Shown here piece by piece: positions 17,233 to 25,242 of a DNA stretch of 41,709 nucleotides. The stretch comes from an uncultured Bacteroidota bacterium (lineage in GTDB: Bacteria > Bacteroidota > Bacteroidia > Flavobacteriales > Flavobacteriaceae): the NCBI GenBank assembly GCA_902586435.1, contig CACIHJ010000009.1:1-41709 (forward strand). Reading direction: 5' to 3'. The notes beneath the pieces were generated by a model. The model did no database searches. It worked only from the letters and a program-made list of their open reading frames with translations, and was not told the origin of the DNA. Positions within the stretch are counted from its first letter, which is position 1; every line of letters starts with the position of its first letter. The translations under genes and the position numbers were made by a program.

Positions 17233-18234
17233 CTAGTCTATTTTATGCTTAATAAATGGATAATCTTTTTGCTCATAAACAGAATCATACATTAATGATA
17301 AATCTGGGAATGGGGATGATTCTGCGAACTCCTCGCATTCCTTAATTTTCTTTTTAACCTTTTCATCAATTTTTTTAAGCTGTGCTTCTGATGCATATTT
17401 CTTTTTTAGGATAATATCCTTCACTTGAGATATTGGATCAATTTTTCTATACTCCTCGACCTCTTCTTTTGTTCTATATTGCTGAGCATCAGACATTGAA
17501 TGCCCTCTATATCTATAAGTTTTTGCTTCAACTAGAGAAGGACCATTTCCTTCTCGAGCATGAGTAATACACTTGTCTATTGACTCAGCCACTTTAACTG
17601 GATCCATTCCATCAACAGATAAAGAATGTATACCATAGGACTCTCCTAATTTCCATAATTCACTTTGTGCGGTCGTTCTGGATACTGATGTACCCATTGC
17701 ATAACCATTATTTTCGATTATATAGATTACTGGTAATTGCCATAATGCAGCTAGATTAATAGATTCATGGAATGTACCTTGACGGACAGCCCCTTCTCCC
17801 ATAAAACATAGAGTAACATTATCTCTTTTAAAATATTTATCTCCAAAAGAAATTCCTGTTCCTAATGGAATTTGTCCCCCTACTATTCCATGTCCACCAA
17901 AAAAATTATATTTTTTTGAAAAAATATGCATTGAGCCTCCTAATCCACTTGATGTACCAGTTGCTTTTCCATAAAGTTCAGCCATTACATATTTAGGGTC
18001 TTCACCTAGTCCTATTGAATGAACATGACTTCTATAAGAACTTATCATTCTATCTTTACCAATTTCTATAGCATGGAGACAGCCAGCTAAAATTGCTTCT
18101 TGCCCGTTGTATAAATGTAGAAAACCTCTTATCTTTTGTTGTATGTAAGAAGCTGCGAGTTTGTCTTCAAACTTTCTCCAGAGAAGCATTCCCTCATACC
18201 AATTTACATAAGTTTTACCTGTTATTTTCTTCAT
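17233..18234 (-). CDS. pdhA: Pyruvate dehydrogenase E1 alpha subunit
   Basis: Thiamine diphosphate-dependent decarboxylation of pyruvate together with E1-beta. The 333-residue protein has the alpha-subunit marks: YNGQEAILAG, SYRSHVHSIGLG, GGSMHIFSKKYNFFGGHGIVG, the TPP motif start MGEGAVRQGTFHE (E147), ENNGYAMGTS (N175-N176) and YRYRGHSMSD. The usual metal-binding Asp of the GDG motif is Glu here. The gene is followed by aceF after one base. The divergent murF lies 76 bp away across an inverted repeat that overlaps the likely promoter. Confidence 0.93.
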   Translation of the reverse strand: MKKITGKTYVNWYEGMLLWRKFEDKLAASYIQQKIRGFLHLYNGQEAILAGCLHAIEIGKDRMISSYRSHVHSIGLGEDPKYVMAELYGKATGTSSGLGGSMHIFSKKYNFFGGHGIVGGQIPLGTGISFGDKYFKRDNVTLCFMGEGAVRQGTFHESINLAALWQLPVIYIIENNGYAMGTSVSRTTAQSELWKLGESYGIHSLSVDGMDPVKVAESIDKCITHAREGNGPSLVEAKTYRYRGHSMSDAQQYRTKEEVEEYRKIDPISQVKDIILKKKYASEAQLKKIDEKVKKKIKECEEFAESSPFPDLSLMYDSVYEQKDYPFIKHKID

Positions 18235-18252
18235 GTTTTTTTGTTGCCAACT

Positions 18253-18278
18253 GTAATTTAGAGCCTACACTAAATTAC
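18253..18278. promoter_or_regulatory. 8-bp inverted repeat upstream of pdhA, candidate operator
   Basis: GTAATTTA (18253-18260) and TAAATTAC (18271-18278) are perfect inverted arms around a 10-bp spacer in the 76-bp pdhA-murF divergent gap. One arm overlaps a one-mismatch -7 box for pdhA (minus strand TACAGTTG, 18248-18255). This layout fits a dimeric repressor site controlling pyruvate dehydrogenase, but it could be chance in AT-rich DNA. Confidence 0.35.
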
Positions 18279-18310
18279 TCATTTCTTTAGTATATTGCAA
18301 TAAAATTAGA

Positions 18311-19588
18311 ATGGACATTCAAAATTTATATTCATTATTCCAATCCTCTAGTGGAGTGTCCATTGATTCAAGATCAATAAAAAAAGATCAGATTTTTTTT
18401 TCAATTAAGGGTGAAAATTTTGATGGAAACAGTTTTGCACTTGATGCTATTGATAAGGGAGCAAAATTTTCAATAGTTGACGATGCAGAATTAAGAAACA
18501 AAAATGATAAAATAATTTTTGTTGAAAACTCTTTAAAAGAATTACAGAATTTATCAAAATATAACAGATCAAAATCTGATGTAAAAGTTATTGGTTTAAC
18601 TGGCAGTAATGGGAAAACAACAACAAAGAATCTTATTTGCAGTGTTCTCTCTCAAAAATATAATACACTATGTACCCTAGGGAATCTTAATAATCATATT
18701 GGTGTTCCTCTTACTTTATTGAATATAAAACCAGAAACAGAAGTTGCTGTTATAGAAATGGGTGCAAATCATATTGGAGAAATTAGAAATCTTTGTCAAA
18801 TATGCATGCCTGATATTGGACTAATCACCAACTTTGGAAGTGCTCACCTAGAAGGGTTTGGTAATTTAGAGGGAGTTATTAAAGGAAAAACTGAACTATA
18901 TGAGTATTTAATTAAAAACTACGGTCATATAATAATAAATAATGATGATCAGATTCAAAAAAAAGAATGCAAAACTGATCTATATAGTTCATTTGGTATA
19001 GATAAAGCATCAGATTTTGTTTTTGAATATACTAAAGAGGATAACAAGCTAGTTCTTATAAATAATGACTATAAATATAATTGTAATATTTATGGTGATT
19101 ATAATTTCCAAAATATTGCATCTGCAATTAGTGTTGGCATATATTTAGATTTAGATAGTGATCAAATTCAAAATGGCTTAAGTAAGTTTCAAACAGAAGA
19201 GAACAGATCCGAAGTATTCGAATATCATGGAAATACAATTTATTTAGATGCATATAATGCAAATCCCACGAGTATGATTGCCGCGATTGATAATTTTAAT
19301 CAAGAAATTCAGGATAATAAGATTATGATATTGGGTGATATGCTTGAATTAGGTGACTTCTCTAGAGCTGAGCATGCAAAAATTATTGACTATCTATCTA
19401 AAATGAATGTTGAGGCAGTTTATTTAGTTGGCCAAATTTTTTCTTCTATAAATATTTCTGAATCCAAATTCAAAAAATTTGGTGATACAGAGGGGTTAAT
19501 TAAATCGTTAGACTTAACAAAAGTTAATAATAAAAATATATTAATTAAGGGGTCCAGAAGTATAGGGCTTGAAAAATTAATTAATTGA
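18311..19588 (+). CDS. murF: UDP-MurNAc-tripeptide--D-alanyl-D-alanine ligase
   Basis: Adds D-Ala-D-Ala to the UDP-MurNAc tripeptide, the last cytoplasmic step of the peptidoglycan precursor. The 425-residue Mur ligase has SIDSRSIKKDQIFFSIKGENFDG at the N-terminus (the MurE/MurF substrate domain), the ATP loop GLTGSNGKTTTKN (near residue 97), NLNNHIGVPLTLL, EMGANHIGEI, and DAYNANPTSM in the C-terminal part. AYNANP-SM distinguishes MurF from MurE. It stands alone on the plus strand, divergent from pdhA, and its 3' end overlaps the end of acs by 8 bp. Confidence 0.95.
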   Translation: MDIQNLYSLFQSSSGVSIDSRSIKKDQIFFSIKGENFDGNSFALDAIDKGAKFSIVDDAELRNKNDKIIFVENSLKELQNLSKYNRSKSDVKVIGLTGSNGKTTTKNLICSVLSQKYNTLCTLGNLNNHIGVPLTLLNIKPETEVAVIEMGANHIGEIRNLCQICMPDIGLITNFGSAHLEGFGNLEGVIKGKTELYEYLIKNYGHIIINNDDQIQKKECKTDLYSSFGIDKASDFVFEYTKEDNKLVLINNDYKYNCNIYGDYNFQNIASAISVGIYLDLDSDQIQNGLSKFQTEENRSEVFEYHGNTIYLDAYNANPTSMIAAIDNFNQEIQDNKIMILGDMLELGDFSRAEHAKIIDYLSKMNVEAVYLVGQIFSSINISESKFKKFGDTEGLIKSLDLTKVNNKNILIKGSRSIGLEKLIN

Positions 19589-21473
19589 CTGCTCCTTGTA
19601 TTATTTCTTTAACTATATCAGGATTTAACAAAGTTGATGTATCGCCCATATTTGATATATCATTGCTTGCAACTTTTCTCAAAATCCTTCTCATAATTTT
19701 TCCAGATCTAGTTTTAGGCAACCCACTTACAATCTGAATTTTATCTGGTTTTGCGATAGGGCCTATTACATTCCTAACAACATCTGTAATTTGATTTTTT
19801 ATATCATCATCTTCAGATTCAGGATTAACAATTACAAAGGCATAGATTCCTTCTCCTTTTATATCATGAGGATAGCCAACTACAGCAGATTCAATAACCT
19901 CACTATGTTCATTAATTGCATTTTCAACCTCAGCTGTACCCATTCTATGTCCAGATACATTAATTACATCGTCTACTCTCCCTAGAATTCTAAGATAGCC
20001 ATCATGATCTCTCTTAACTCCATCGCCTGTAAAATACATCCCTTTATATGAAGAGAAGTAAGTATTAATACATCTATCATGATCTCCATAGGTTGTCCTA
20101 AGTATTGAAGGCCAAGGTGATTTTATACATAAATTTCCTTGAACATTATTTCCTTCTAATTCATTTCCTTCAGCATCAACTATAACAGGGATTATACCCG
20201 GAAGGGGGAGCGATGCATGAGCTGGCTTATTGGGAGTAATTCCTGCTAATGCAGAGATCATTATCCCACCTGTCTCTGTTTGCCACCAAGTATCTACTAG
20301 TGGACAGTTCCCTTTACCAATATTATCATGATACCAATGCCATGCCTCTTCATTTATTGGTTCTCCAACTGATCCAATTACTTTTAATGATTCTAATGAA
20401 TTATTTTCTAAGGGTTCCAAGCCATGTGCTTGAAGAGCTCTTATTGCCGTTGGAGCAGTATAAAACTGATTCACTTTATGCTTATCTACTATATCCCAGA
20501 ATCTACTAACATTTGGGTATGTTGGAACGCCTTCAAACATTAGGCTTGTAGCTCCACATAAAAGAGGGCCATAAACTATATAAGAGTGTCCTGTAATCCA
20601 TCCTACATCTGCAGTACACCAGTATATATCATCTTTATCATACTGAAATACATTTGAAAAAGTATAGGCTGAATATACCATATAACCTCCAGTTGTATGA
20701 ACTACTCCTTTAGGTTTTCCAGTTGAGCCTGATGTATATAAAATAAATAGCATGTCTTCTGAATCCATCACTTCAGCTTTACATTCTGAAGATTTATCTG
20801 CAACTAATTCATGCCACCAAAAATCTCTATTTTCAACTAAGTTAACATCTTGATTGGTTCTTTTAAGCACAACTACCTTTTCAATCGAATTAGACTTTTC
20901 TAGAGCTTCATCAACAACTGACTTGACAGGTATAACTTTATTTCCTCTAAAATTTCCATCTGAAGTTATAACCATTTTTGCTTGACAATCATCAATTCTA
21001 TCAGCTAATGAAGTGGATGAAAATCCAGCAAAAACAACTGAATGAATTGCCCCAACTCTTGCGCAAGCTAACATAGCAATTGCTGCTTCAGGAACCATAG
21101 GCATATATATTATAATCCTATCCCCTTTTTTTATTCCAAGATCTTTTAAAGCATTTGAGAACCTACAGGTTTCTTCGTAAAGCTCCTGATAAGAAATTTT
21201 TTTTGTTTCTTCATCTGGATTATTAGGCTCCCAGATAATTGCGGTCTTTTCCTTGTTTTTGACTAGGTTTCTTTCAAAAATATTTTCTGTAATATTAAGT
21301 TTAGCGTCAATAAACCATTTAATACTTACTTTTTCAAAATCAGATTCTAAAACCTTTGACCAAGGTTTAATCCAATTAAATGACTCAGCAATTTTAGACC
21401 AGAATCCTTCTGGATCATTTTGACTTTTTTCATACTGATCAAAATATTCTGATAAAGATTTAATTCTTTGCAT
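19581..21473 (-). CDS. acs: Acetyl-CoA synthetase (acetate--CoA ligase)
   Basis: Activates acetate to acetyl-CoA through acetyl-AMP. The 630-residue protein has the adenylate-forming motif YTSGSTGKPKGVVHTTGGY, the WQTETGG loop, YFTGDGVKRDHDGY with the hinge Asp, GRVDDVINVSGHRMGTAE, and PKTRSGKIMRRILRK with the catalytic Lys (K592) that is the known acetylation site in this family. The WWQTETGG and overall length fit acetate or propionate; acetate is most likely given the symporter two bases upstream. It is the last gene of the five-gene minus-strand module. Confidence 0.96.
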   Translation of the reverse strand: MQRIKSLSEYFDQYEKSQNDPEGFWSKIAESFNWIKPWSKVLESDFEKVSIKWFIDAKLNITENIFERNLVKNKEKTAIIWEPNNPDEETKKISYQELYEETCRFSNALKDLGIKKGDRIIIYMPMVPEAAIAMLACARVGAIHSVVFAGFSSTSLADRIDDCQAKMVITSDGNFRGNKVIPVKSVVDEALEKSNSIEKVVVLKRTNQDVNLVENRDFWWHELVADKSSECKAEVMDSEDMLFILYTSGSTGKPKGVVHTTGGYMVYSAYTFSNVFQYDKDDIYWCTADVGWITGHSYIVYGPLLCGATSLMFEGVPTYPNVSRFWDIVDKHKVNQFYTAPTAIRALQAHGLEPLENNSLESLKVIGSVGEPINEEAWHWYHDNIGKGNCPLVDTWWQTETGGIMISALAGITPNKPAHASLPLPGIIPVIVDAEGNELEGNNVQGNLCIKSPWPSILRTTYGDHDRCINTYFSSYKGMYFTGDGVKRDHDGYLRILGRVDDVINVSGHRMGTAEVENAINEHSEVIESAVVGYPHDIKGEGIYAFVIVNPESEDDDIKNQITDVVRNVIGPIAKPDKIQIVSGLPKTRSGKIMRRILRKVASNDISNMGDTSTLLNPDIVKEIIQGAVN

Positions 21474-21475
21474 AA

Positions 21476-23143
21476 TTATTTTGGATATCTAATATTTTCA
21501 ACAAGCTGTTTAATTTTTTCAGGAGTAGGTTTAGTAAGTCTAGAAACAATTATAGCTATAATAAAGTTAATAAACATTCCAATAGTACCAATTCCTTCTG
21601 GTGAAATGCCAAATAAATAATTATCAGGAGTACCTGGACCTCCTAGTTGAGGCTTAAAGTAAAAGATATAAACTGCTGTAAATAGAATCCCTACAACCAT
21701 TCCAGAAATAGCTCCTTCTTTATTCATTCTCTTATCGAATATTCCAAGAATAATTGCTGGAAAGAAAGAAGATGCTGCTAATCCAAATGCAAGAGCTACA
21801 ACTTCTGCAACAAAGCCTGGTGGATTAAGCCCTGCTAATCCAGCTGCGACAACAGCAACAGCAATAGCAATTCTAGCAGCCCAAAGCTCCCCCTTTTCTG
21901 AGATTTTTGGATTAAGGTTTTTCTTTAATAAATCATGAGAGATTGAAGTAGAGATTACAAGTAATAGTCCTGCTGCAGTTGATAAAGCAGCTGCTAGACC
22001 TCCTGCAACTATTAGCCCTACTACCCAAGCAGGAAGATTAGCAATTTCAGGATTTGCAAGTACCATTATATCTCTATCAATTGATAATTCATTAATTTGA
22101 GGGTCTGCAACATATTGAATAACACCATCTTGATTTTTATCATCAAATTCCAGTAGGCCTGTATTCTCCCAATTTTTAAACCAATCTGGAACATCTGCAT
22201 ATCTTGCATTTGAGACTGTATTAATTAAATTGACTTTTGCAAAGGCTGCAACTGCTGGTGCAGTTGTATATAAAATTGAAATAAATAGAAGTGCCCAACC
22301 TGCAGATATCCTTGCATCTCTTACCTTAGGAACTGTAAAAAACCTAACAATTACATGTGGAAGCCCAGCTGTTCCAAACATTAAAGCAGCTGTAATAAAA
22401 AATACATTTATTAATGTTGTTCGATTTATATCAGTATATTTTTCAAATCCTAAATCAACGGATAATTGATTTAACTTTTCTAACAAATAGACCCCATCAA
22501 GCGTTTTGCTTCCAAATCCCACTTGAGGAATAGGATTGCCTGTAGCTTGAAGTGAAATGTAAATTGCTGGTACTGTAAAAGCAAATATTAAAACACAGTA
22601 TTGAGCTACTTGTGTATAAGTTATTCCCTTCATACCTCCAAGAACAGCATAAAAGAATACAATAGCTATACCAATTATTACTCCACTGTCATATGATATT
22701 TCAAGAAATCTTGAGAATGCAACTCCAACTCCTTTCATTTGTCCCACTACATATGTAAATGAAACAAAAATTGCACAAATTAATGCAATCAACCTTGCAT
22801 TACTAGAGTAGTATCTTTCTCCAATAAAATCTGGTACTGTAAACTTTCCAAATTTCCTTAAATATGGAGCTAAACATAATGCTAAAAGGACATAACCTCC
22901 TGTCCATCCCATCAAATATTGAGAACCTCCATAACCTGAAAAAGAAATAATTCCTGCCATTGATATAAATGATGCGGCTGACATCCAATCAGCAGCAGTT
23001 GCCATCCCATTAAGAACAGGGTTTATTCCAGCTCCAGCTACATAAAACTCTTTTGTACTTTGAGCTCTAGACCATATAGCTATAGCTATATATAAAGAAA
23101 AAGTAAAACCAACAAGAAGATATGTCCAAAATTGAGAATCCAT
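21476..23143 (-). CDS. Sodium:solute symporter large subunit (acetate symporter-like)
   Basis: A 555-residue SSS-family transporter with about 13 membrane segments, closest in look to the two-component acetate/propionate type (VC_2705-like large subunit) that pairs with a DUF4212 small subunit. Family marks include AADWMSAASFISMAGI (near residue 50), YGGSQYLMGWTGGY, FTYVVGQMKGVGVAFSR and GLAAALSTAAGLLL. Between membrane segments it has an extra-membrane insertion (about residues 305-362) with the calcium-loop-like D335-x-N-x-D-G-x-I. Flanked by the small subunit (one base) and acs (two bases), it most likely imports acetate with sodium. Confidence 0.9.
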   Translation of the reverse strand: MDSQFWTYLLVGFTFSLYIAIAIWSRAQSTKEFYVAGAGINPVLNGMATAADWMSAASFISMAGIISFSGYGGSQYLMGWTGGYVLLALCLAPYLRKFGKFTVPDFIGERYYSSNARLIALICAIFVSFTYVVGQMKGVGVAFSRFLEISYDSGVIIGIAIVFFYAVLGGMKGITYTQVAQYCVLIFAFTVPAIYISLQATGNPIPQVGFGSKTLDGVYLLEKLNQLSVDLGFEKYTDINRTTLINVFFITAALMFGTAGLPHVIVRFFTVPKVRDARISAGWALLFISILYTTAPAVAAFAKVNLINTVSNARYADVPDWFKNWENTGLLEFDDKNQDGVIQYVADPQINELSIDRDIMVLANPEIANLPAWVVGLIVAGGLAAALSTAAGLLLVISTSISHDLLKKNLNPKISEKGELWAARIAIAVAVVAAGLAGLNPPGFVAEVVALAFGLAASSFFPAIILGIFDKRMNKEGAISGMVVGILFTAVYIFYFKPQLGGPGTPDNYLFGISPEGIGTIGMFINFIIAIIVSRLTKPTPEKIKQLVENIRYPK

Positions 23144-23144
23144 T

Positions 23145-23387
23145 TTATTCTTTCAAATTATATTTTTCATCCAGTTTATTCATAAGGTATACATAGATAA
23201 AAATTAGTATTACAAAAATGTAGATTGAGCCTTGCTGGGCGAACCAGAAACCTAGAGGAAATCCTCCTAGATAAAAATTATTTAGATATTCTGCCATTAG
23301 TATACCAAATCCAAACGAACAGATAAACCATACTGATAATAGTATTCTTAGATAAAGAAGATTCCTTTTCCAATATTTCTTTTTCAT
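23145..23387 (-). CDS. DUF4212 sodium/solute symporter small subunit
   Basis: An 80-residue membrane protein with two hydrophobic segments (about residues 10-33 and 45-66) joined by the conserved NNFYLGGFPLGFWFAQQGSI stretch. YWKRNLLYLRILL at the start and YVYLMNKLDEKYNL at the end fit DUF4212. The family is found next to SSS symporters of the acetate type and is regarded as their small subunit. The start is 6 bp after the thioesterase stop, and the large subunit begins one base later. Confidence 0.92.
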   Translation of the reverse strand: MKKKYWKRNLLYLRILLSVWFICSFGFGILMAEYLNNFYLGGFPLGFWFAQQGSIYIFVILIFIYVYLMNKLDEKYNLKE

Positions 23388-23393
23388 AGCATA

Positions 23394-23867
23394 TCAAATA
23401 TTAAGTGGAGATTTACCCGGGATTCTCATATTATCTTTTGTTAGAATTTGAAAAGATTTTGACTTAGGTAATTTCTTAAAATGATTAAATGAATCCTCTG
23501 GCATTAATGTTAATTTTCTTTTAACCGTATCCATCATTGCAAAAGCAAGATCTAAATGAGCTAGATGTTCTCCTTTTTCATTATAAAAATCTTGAAAAAG
23601 TTTAAAAAACTTTCCATCTTCACTATATCCATCTATTTCAACTGTTACAGAAAATTTAACACCTATTTTAATCTCTTTGTAATAATACATTTGTTCGTAA
23701 AAAAGGATGGGGCCTATTTCGAGTTTGTCAAACTTTATTTTATTTAAACCCAAAGAATCAAAAAAGGAAACCCTAGTATCTGTTGAGTACTTGTTATAAG
23801 CATAGTTTGCGACATGCCAATTAGGGTCTAAATCAGTCCATGAAGCTTCGTATTGTTTTTTAAACAT
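23394..23867 (-). CDS. Acyl-CoA thioesterase, hotdog (4HBT-like) fold
   Basis: A 157-residue hotdog protein. WTDLDPNWHVANYAYNKYSTD contains the Asp and the H-x-NY segment typical of 4HBT-type acyl-CoA thioesterases, followed by VSFFDSLGL (the helix) and strands ending with LAFAMMDTVKRKLTLMPE. It should hydrolyse some acyl-CoA in the cytoplasm; the acyl group is unknown. Its place directly ahead of the acetate symporter and acs suggests a role in acyl-CoA turnover linked to short acids, which is an inference from position only. Confidence 0.85.
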   Translation of the reverse strand: MFKKQYEASWTDLDPNWHVANYAYNKYSTDTRVSFFDSLGLNKIKFDKLEIGPILFYEQMYYYKEIKIGVKFSVTVEIDGYSEDGKFFKLFQDFYNEKGEHLAHLDLAFAMMDTVKRKLTLMPEDSFNHFKKLPKSKSFQILTKDNMRIPGKSPLNI

Positions 23868-23886
23868 TTGGCAATTTAATTATTTA

Positions 23887-24384
23887 TTAGAAAAAATTTT
23901 CTTTGTACGTCCAGAAAATATTTAAATAGAAGAAGAGATAGCTTAAGGTTAAACAAAATTTTATCATACTTCCTGCAACTACTCCAACCAATGAGCCAAA
24001 TGCAGGTTTTAATGAATCCGAAAAACTTTTTTTACTGGCCATTTCACCAATTAAAGCTCCAATAAACGGACCAACCAAAATTCCAAATGGACCTATCATT
24101 ATAATTGCTAAAACAAGGCCAACAAAAGTCCCTACTTGTCCAGACTTTGTACCGCCAAGTTTCTTGACTCCTATAATTGGTATTAAATAATCAATTAATC
24201 CTATTGCAACTGCAACAGAAAGAGTTATTAAAACAAAATTTAAATTAAATTCTACAGCGTCTGTTAAGTTTATTATTAAGATAGCCAACCATGAAATAAA
24301 TGGACCAGGTATAACAGGAACAAAGCTTCCTGTAATACCAATTAAACAAAGAATCAAACCTGAAACAAATAAAATTATATCCAT
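23887..24384 (-). CDS. DUF456 integral membrane protein
   Basis: A 165-residue membrane protein with four to five hydrophobic, glycine-rich segments. GSFVPVIPGPFISWLAIL near the N-terminus and GPFGILVGPFIGALIGE in the middle are the DUF456 signature. Its function is unknown; the glycine-zipper-like segments suggest a small oligomeric membrane protein. It is the first gene of the minus-strand set leading to the thioesterase (19-bp gap), symporter and acs, so it may share their promoter, though I found no exact -7 box before it. Confidence 0.88.
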   Translation of the reverse strand: MDIILFVSGLILCLIGITGSFVPVIPGPFISWLAILIINLTDAVEFNLNFVLITLSVAVAIGLIDYLIPIIGVKKLGGTKSGQVGTFVGLVLAIIMIGPFGILVGPFIGALIGEMASKKSFSDSLKPAFGSLVGVVAGSMIKFCLTLSYLFFYLNIFWTYKENFF

Positions 24385-24417
24385 GAAGCTATTTAATCCA
24401 CAAGTTAATATTTTTTA

Positions 24418-24425
24418 TATATTTG
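24418..24425 (+). promoter_or_regulatory. -7 box of secreted paralogue 1
   Basis: TATATTTG is an exact TAnnTTTG box, 25 nt before the ATG at 24451, predicting a leader of about 20 nt. No TTG is present at 17-23 nt upstream, so recognition may rely on the -7 box or an added activator. Confidence 0.65.
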
Positions 24426-24459
24426 GCGCTTAATCATAAAACAATTTAAAATGAAAAAA
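24418..24459 (+). repeat. 42-bp direct repeat, copy 1 (promoter, leader and first codons)
   Basis: Identical base for base to 25201-25242. It begins with an exact -7 box (TATATTTG, 24418-24425), continues through a leader that includes GGCGCTTAATC, and ends in the ATG and lysine codons of the gene. 33 bases are non-coding. Confidence 0.97.
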
Positions 24460-25146
24460 ATAATTACACTATTACTAATCCTTTCATTGGGATATTCATA
24501 TTCTCAGAATATTTCTTGGAACAGAGTTGATCTATATGTTCCTGGAGATGAAGCTGGAGCTTATTTAGAAGCTATGGATGAGTTTTACTCAAATATTGAA
24601 ATGCCTGAAGGTGTATCGGTATCATTAGTATATTACTTTTACAAACCTGAAGAACAAAAAGCAACTCATGCAATCATATTTGCTGGACCAGTTGATGGTC
24701 TTATAGAGTTAAGACAAATTAGATCTGGGGAGGACTATGAAGCATTTTACGATGATTTGGACGTTTTGGATGCTAAAGTTGTTGCTAATACAGCAGGACA
24801 AAGCTTGATAAGAGTTAATACTGATGCTGAAAGGGGAGACTGGTCACAATCATGGCAATGGCAAGTTGACGATCAAACAATTTTTGCTACTGCTTTTGCA
24901 GAACTTATGGGAAGTTTCAAATCAGTTGAAACATATGTAGCACTTGGTGCAATAACTCAAGGAGTTAGCTCAGATGGTGAAAGTCATTATGTCTATTCAA
25001 ACCAAGGAAGCTTTGCTGATAATTTAAAAGGGGGGCCTCAAAACCAACCTGAAATTGAAGCATTTGAAAAATTTGGTAAAACTGTAGCTCCAATTTCAAC
25101 GTTTCTTGGAACAACAACTGAGATTACGGTTAAGACTTGGAATTAA
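24451..25146 (+). CDS. Secreted protein of unknown family, paralogue 1
   Basis: I do not recognise a named family. The 231-residue protein has a clear signal peptide (MKKIITLLLILSLGYSYSQ, cleavage likely near residue 19), so it is periplasmic or outer-membrane/secreted. The mature part reads as two similar halves, each with the order strand-helix-strand-strand-helix-strand: WNRVDLYV, an EAMDEFYSN helix, VSLVYYFY, THAIIFAG, a helix and SLIRV in the first, and WQWQV to ITVKTW in the second. That is the ferredoxin-like order of dimeric alpha/beta-barrel proteins (ABM or EthD type), but I cannot confirm homology. It is followed by a strong terminator and then by a paralogue with the same leader. 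Base use is less AT-biased than in the neighbours, which may mean high expression. Confidence 0.85.
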   Translation: MKKIITLLLILSLGYSYSQNISWNRVDLYVPGDEAGAYLEAMDEFYSNIEMPEGVSVSLVYYFYKPEEQKATHAIIFAGPVDGLIELRQIRSGEDYEAFYDDLDVLDAKVVANTAGQSLIRVNTDAERGDWSQSWQWQVDDQTIFATAFAELMGSFKSVETYVALGAITQGVSSDGESHYVYSNQGSFADNLKGGPQNQPEIEAFEKFGKTVAPISTFLGTTTEITVKTWN

Positions 25147-25177
25147 AAATTCAAAAATAATTTTAATTTAAAAAATA

Positions 25178-25201
25178 CCCTCTTTTCTAGAGGGTTTTTT
25201 T
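25178..25201 (+). terminator. Intrinsic terminator of paralogue 1
   Basis: The hairpin CCCTCT-TTTCT-AGAGGG (25178-25194) is followed by seven Ts (25195-25201). The last T of the tract is the first base of the -7 box of the next gene, so terminator and promoter share a base. Confidence 0.9.
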
Positions 25202-25208
25202 ATATTTG
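25201..25208 (+). promoter_or_regulatory. -7 box of secreted paralogue 2
   Basis: TATATTTG is an exact TAnnTTTG box inside the second copy of the 42-bp repeat, 25 nt before the ATG at 25234. The preceding gene's terminator occupies the place where a -33 element would be; no TTG is present there. Confidence 0.65.
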
Positions 25209-25242
25209 GCGCTTAATCATAAAACAATTTAAAATGAAAAAA
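25201..25242 (+). repeat. 42-bp direct repeat, copy 2 (promoter, leader and first codons)
   Basis: Identical to 24418-24459 over all 42 bases; identity ends right after six As of the lysine codons. The flanking bases differ on both sides, so the copy boundaries are sharp. Confidence 0.97.

Noticed and set aside
22803-22988. Small minus-strand open frame inside the symporter
   Set aside because: It is an out-of-frame shadow of the symporter gene, with no start context or family motif.
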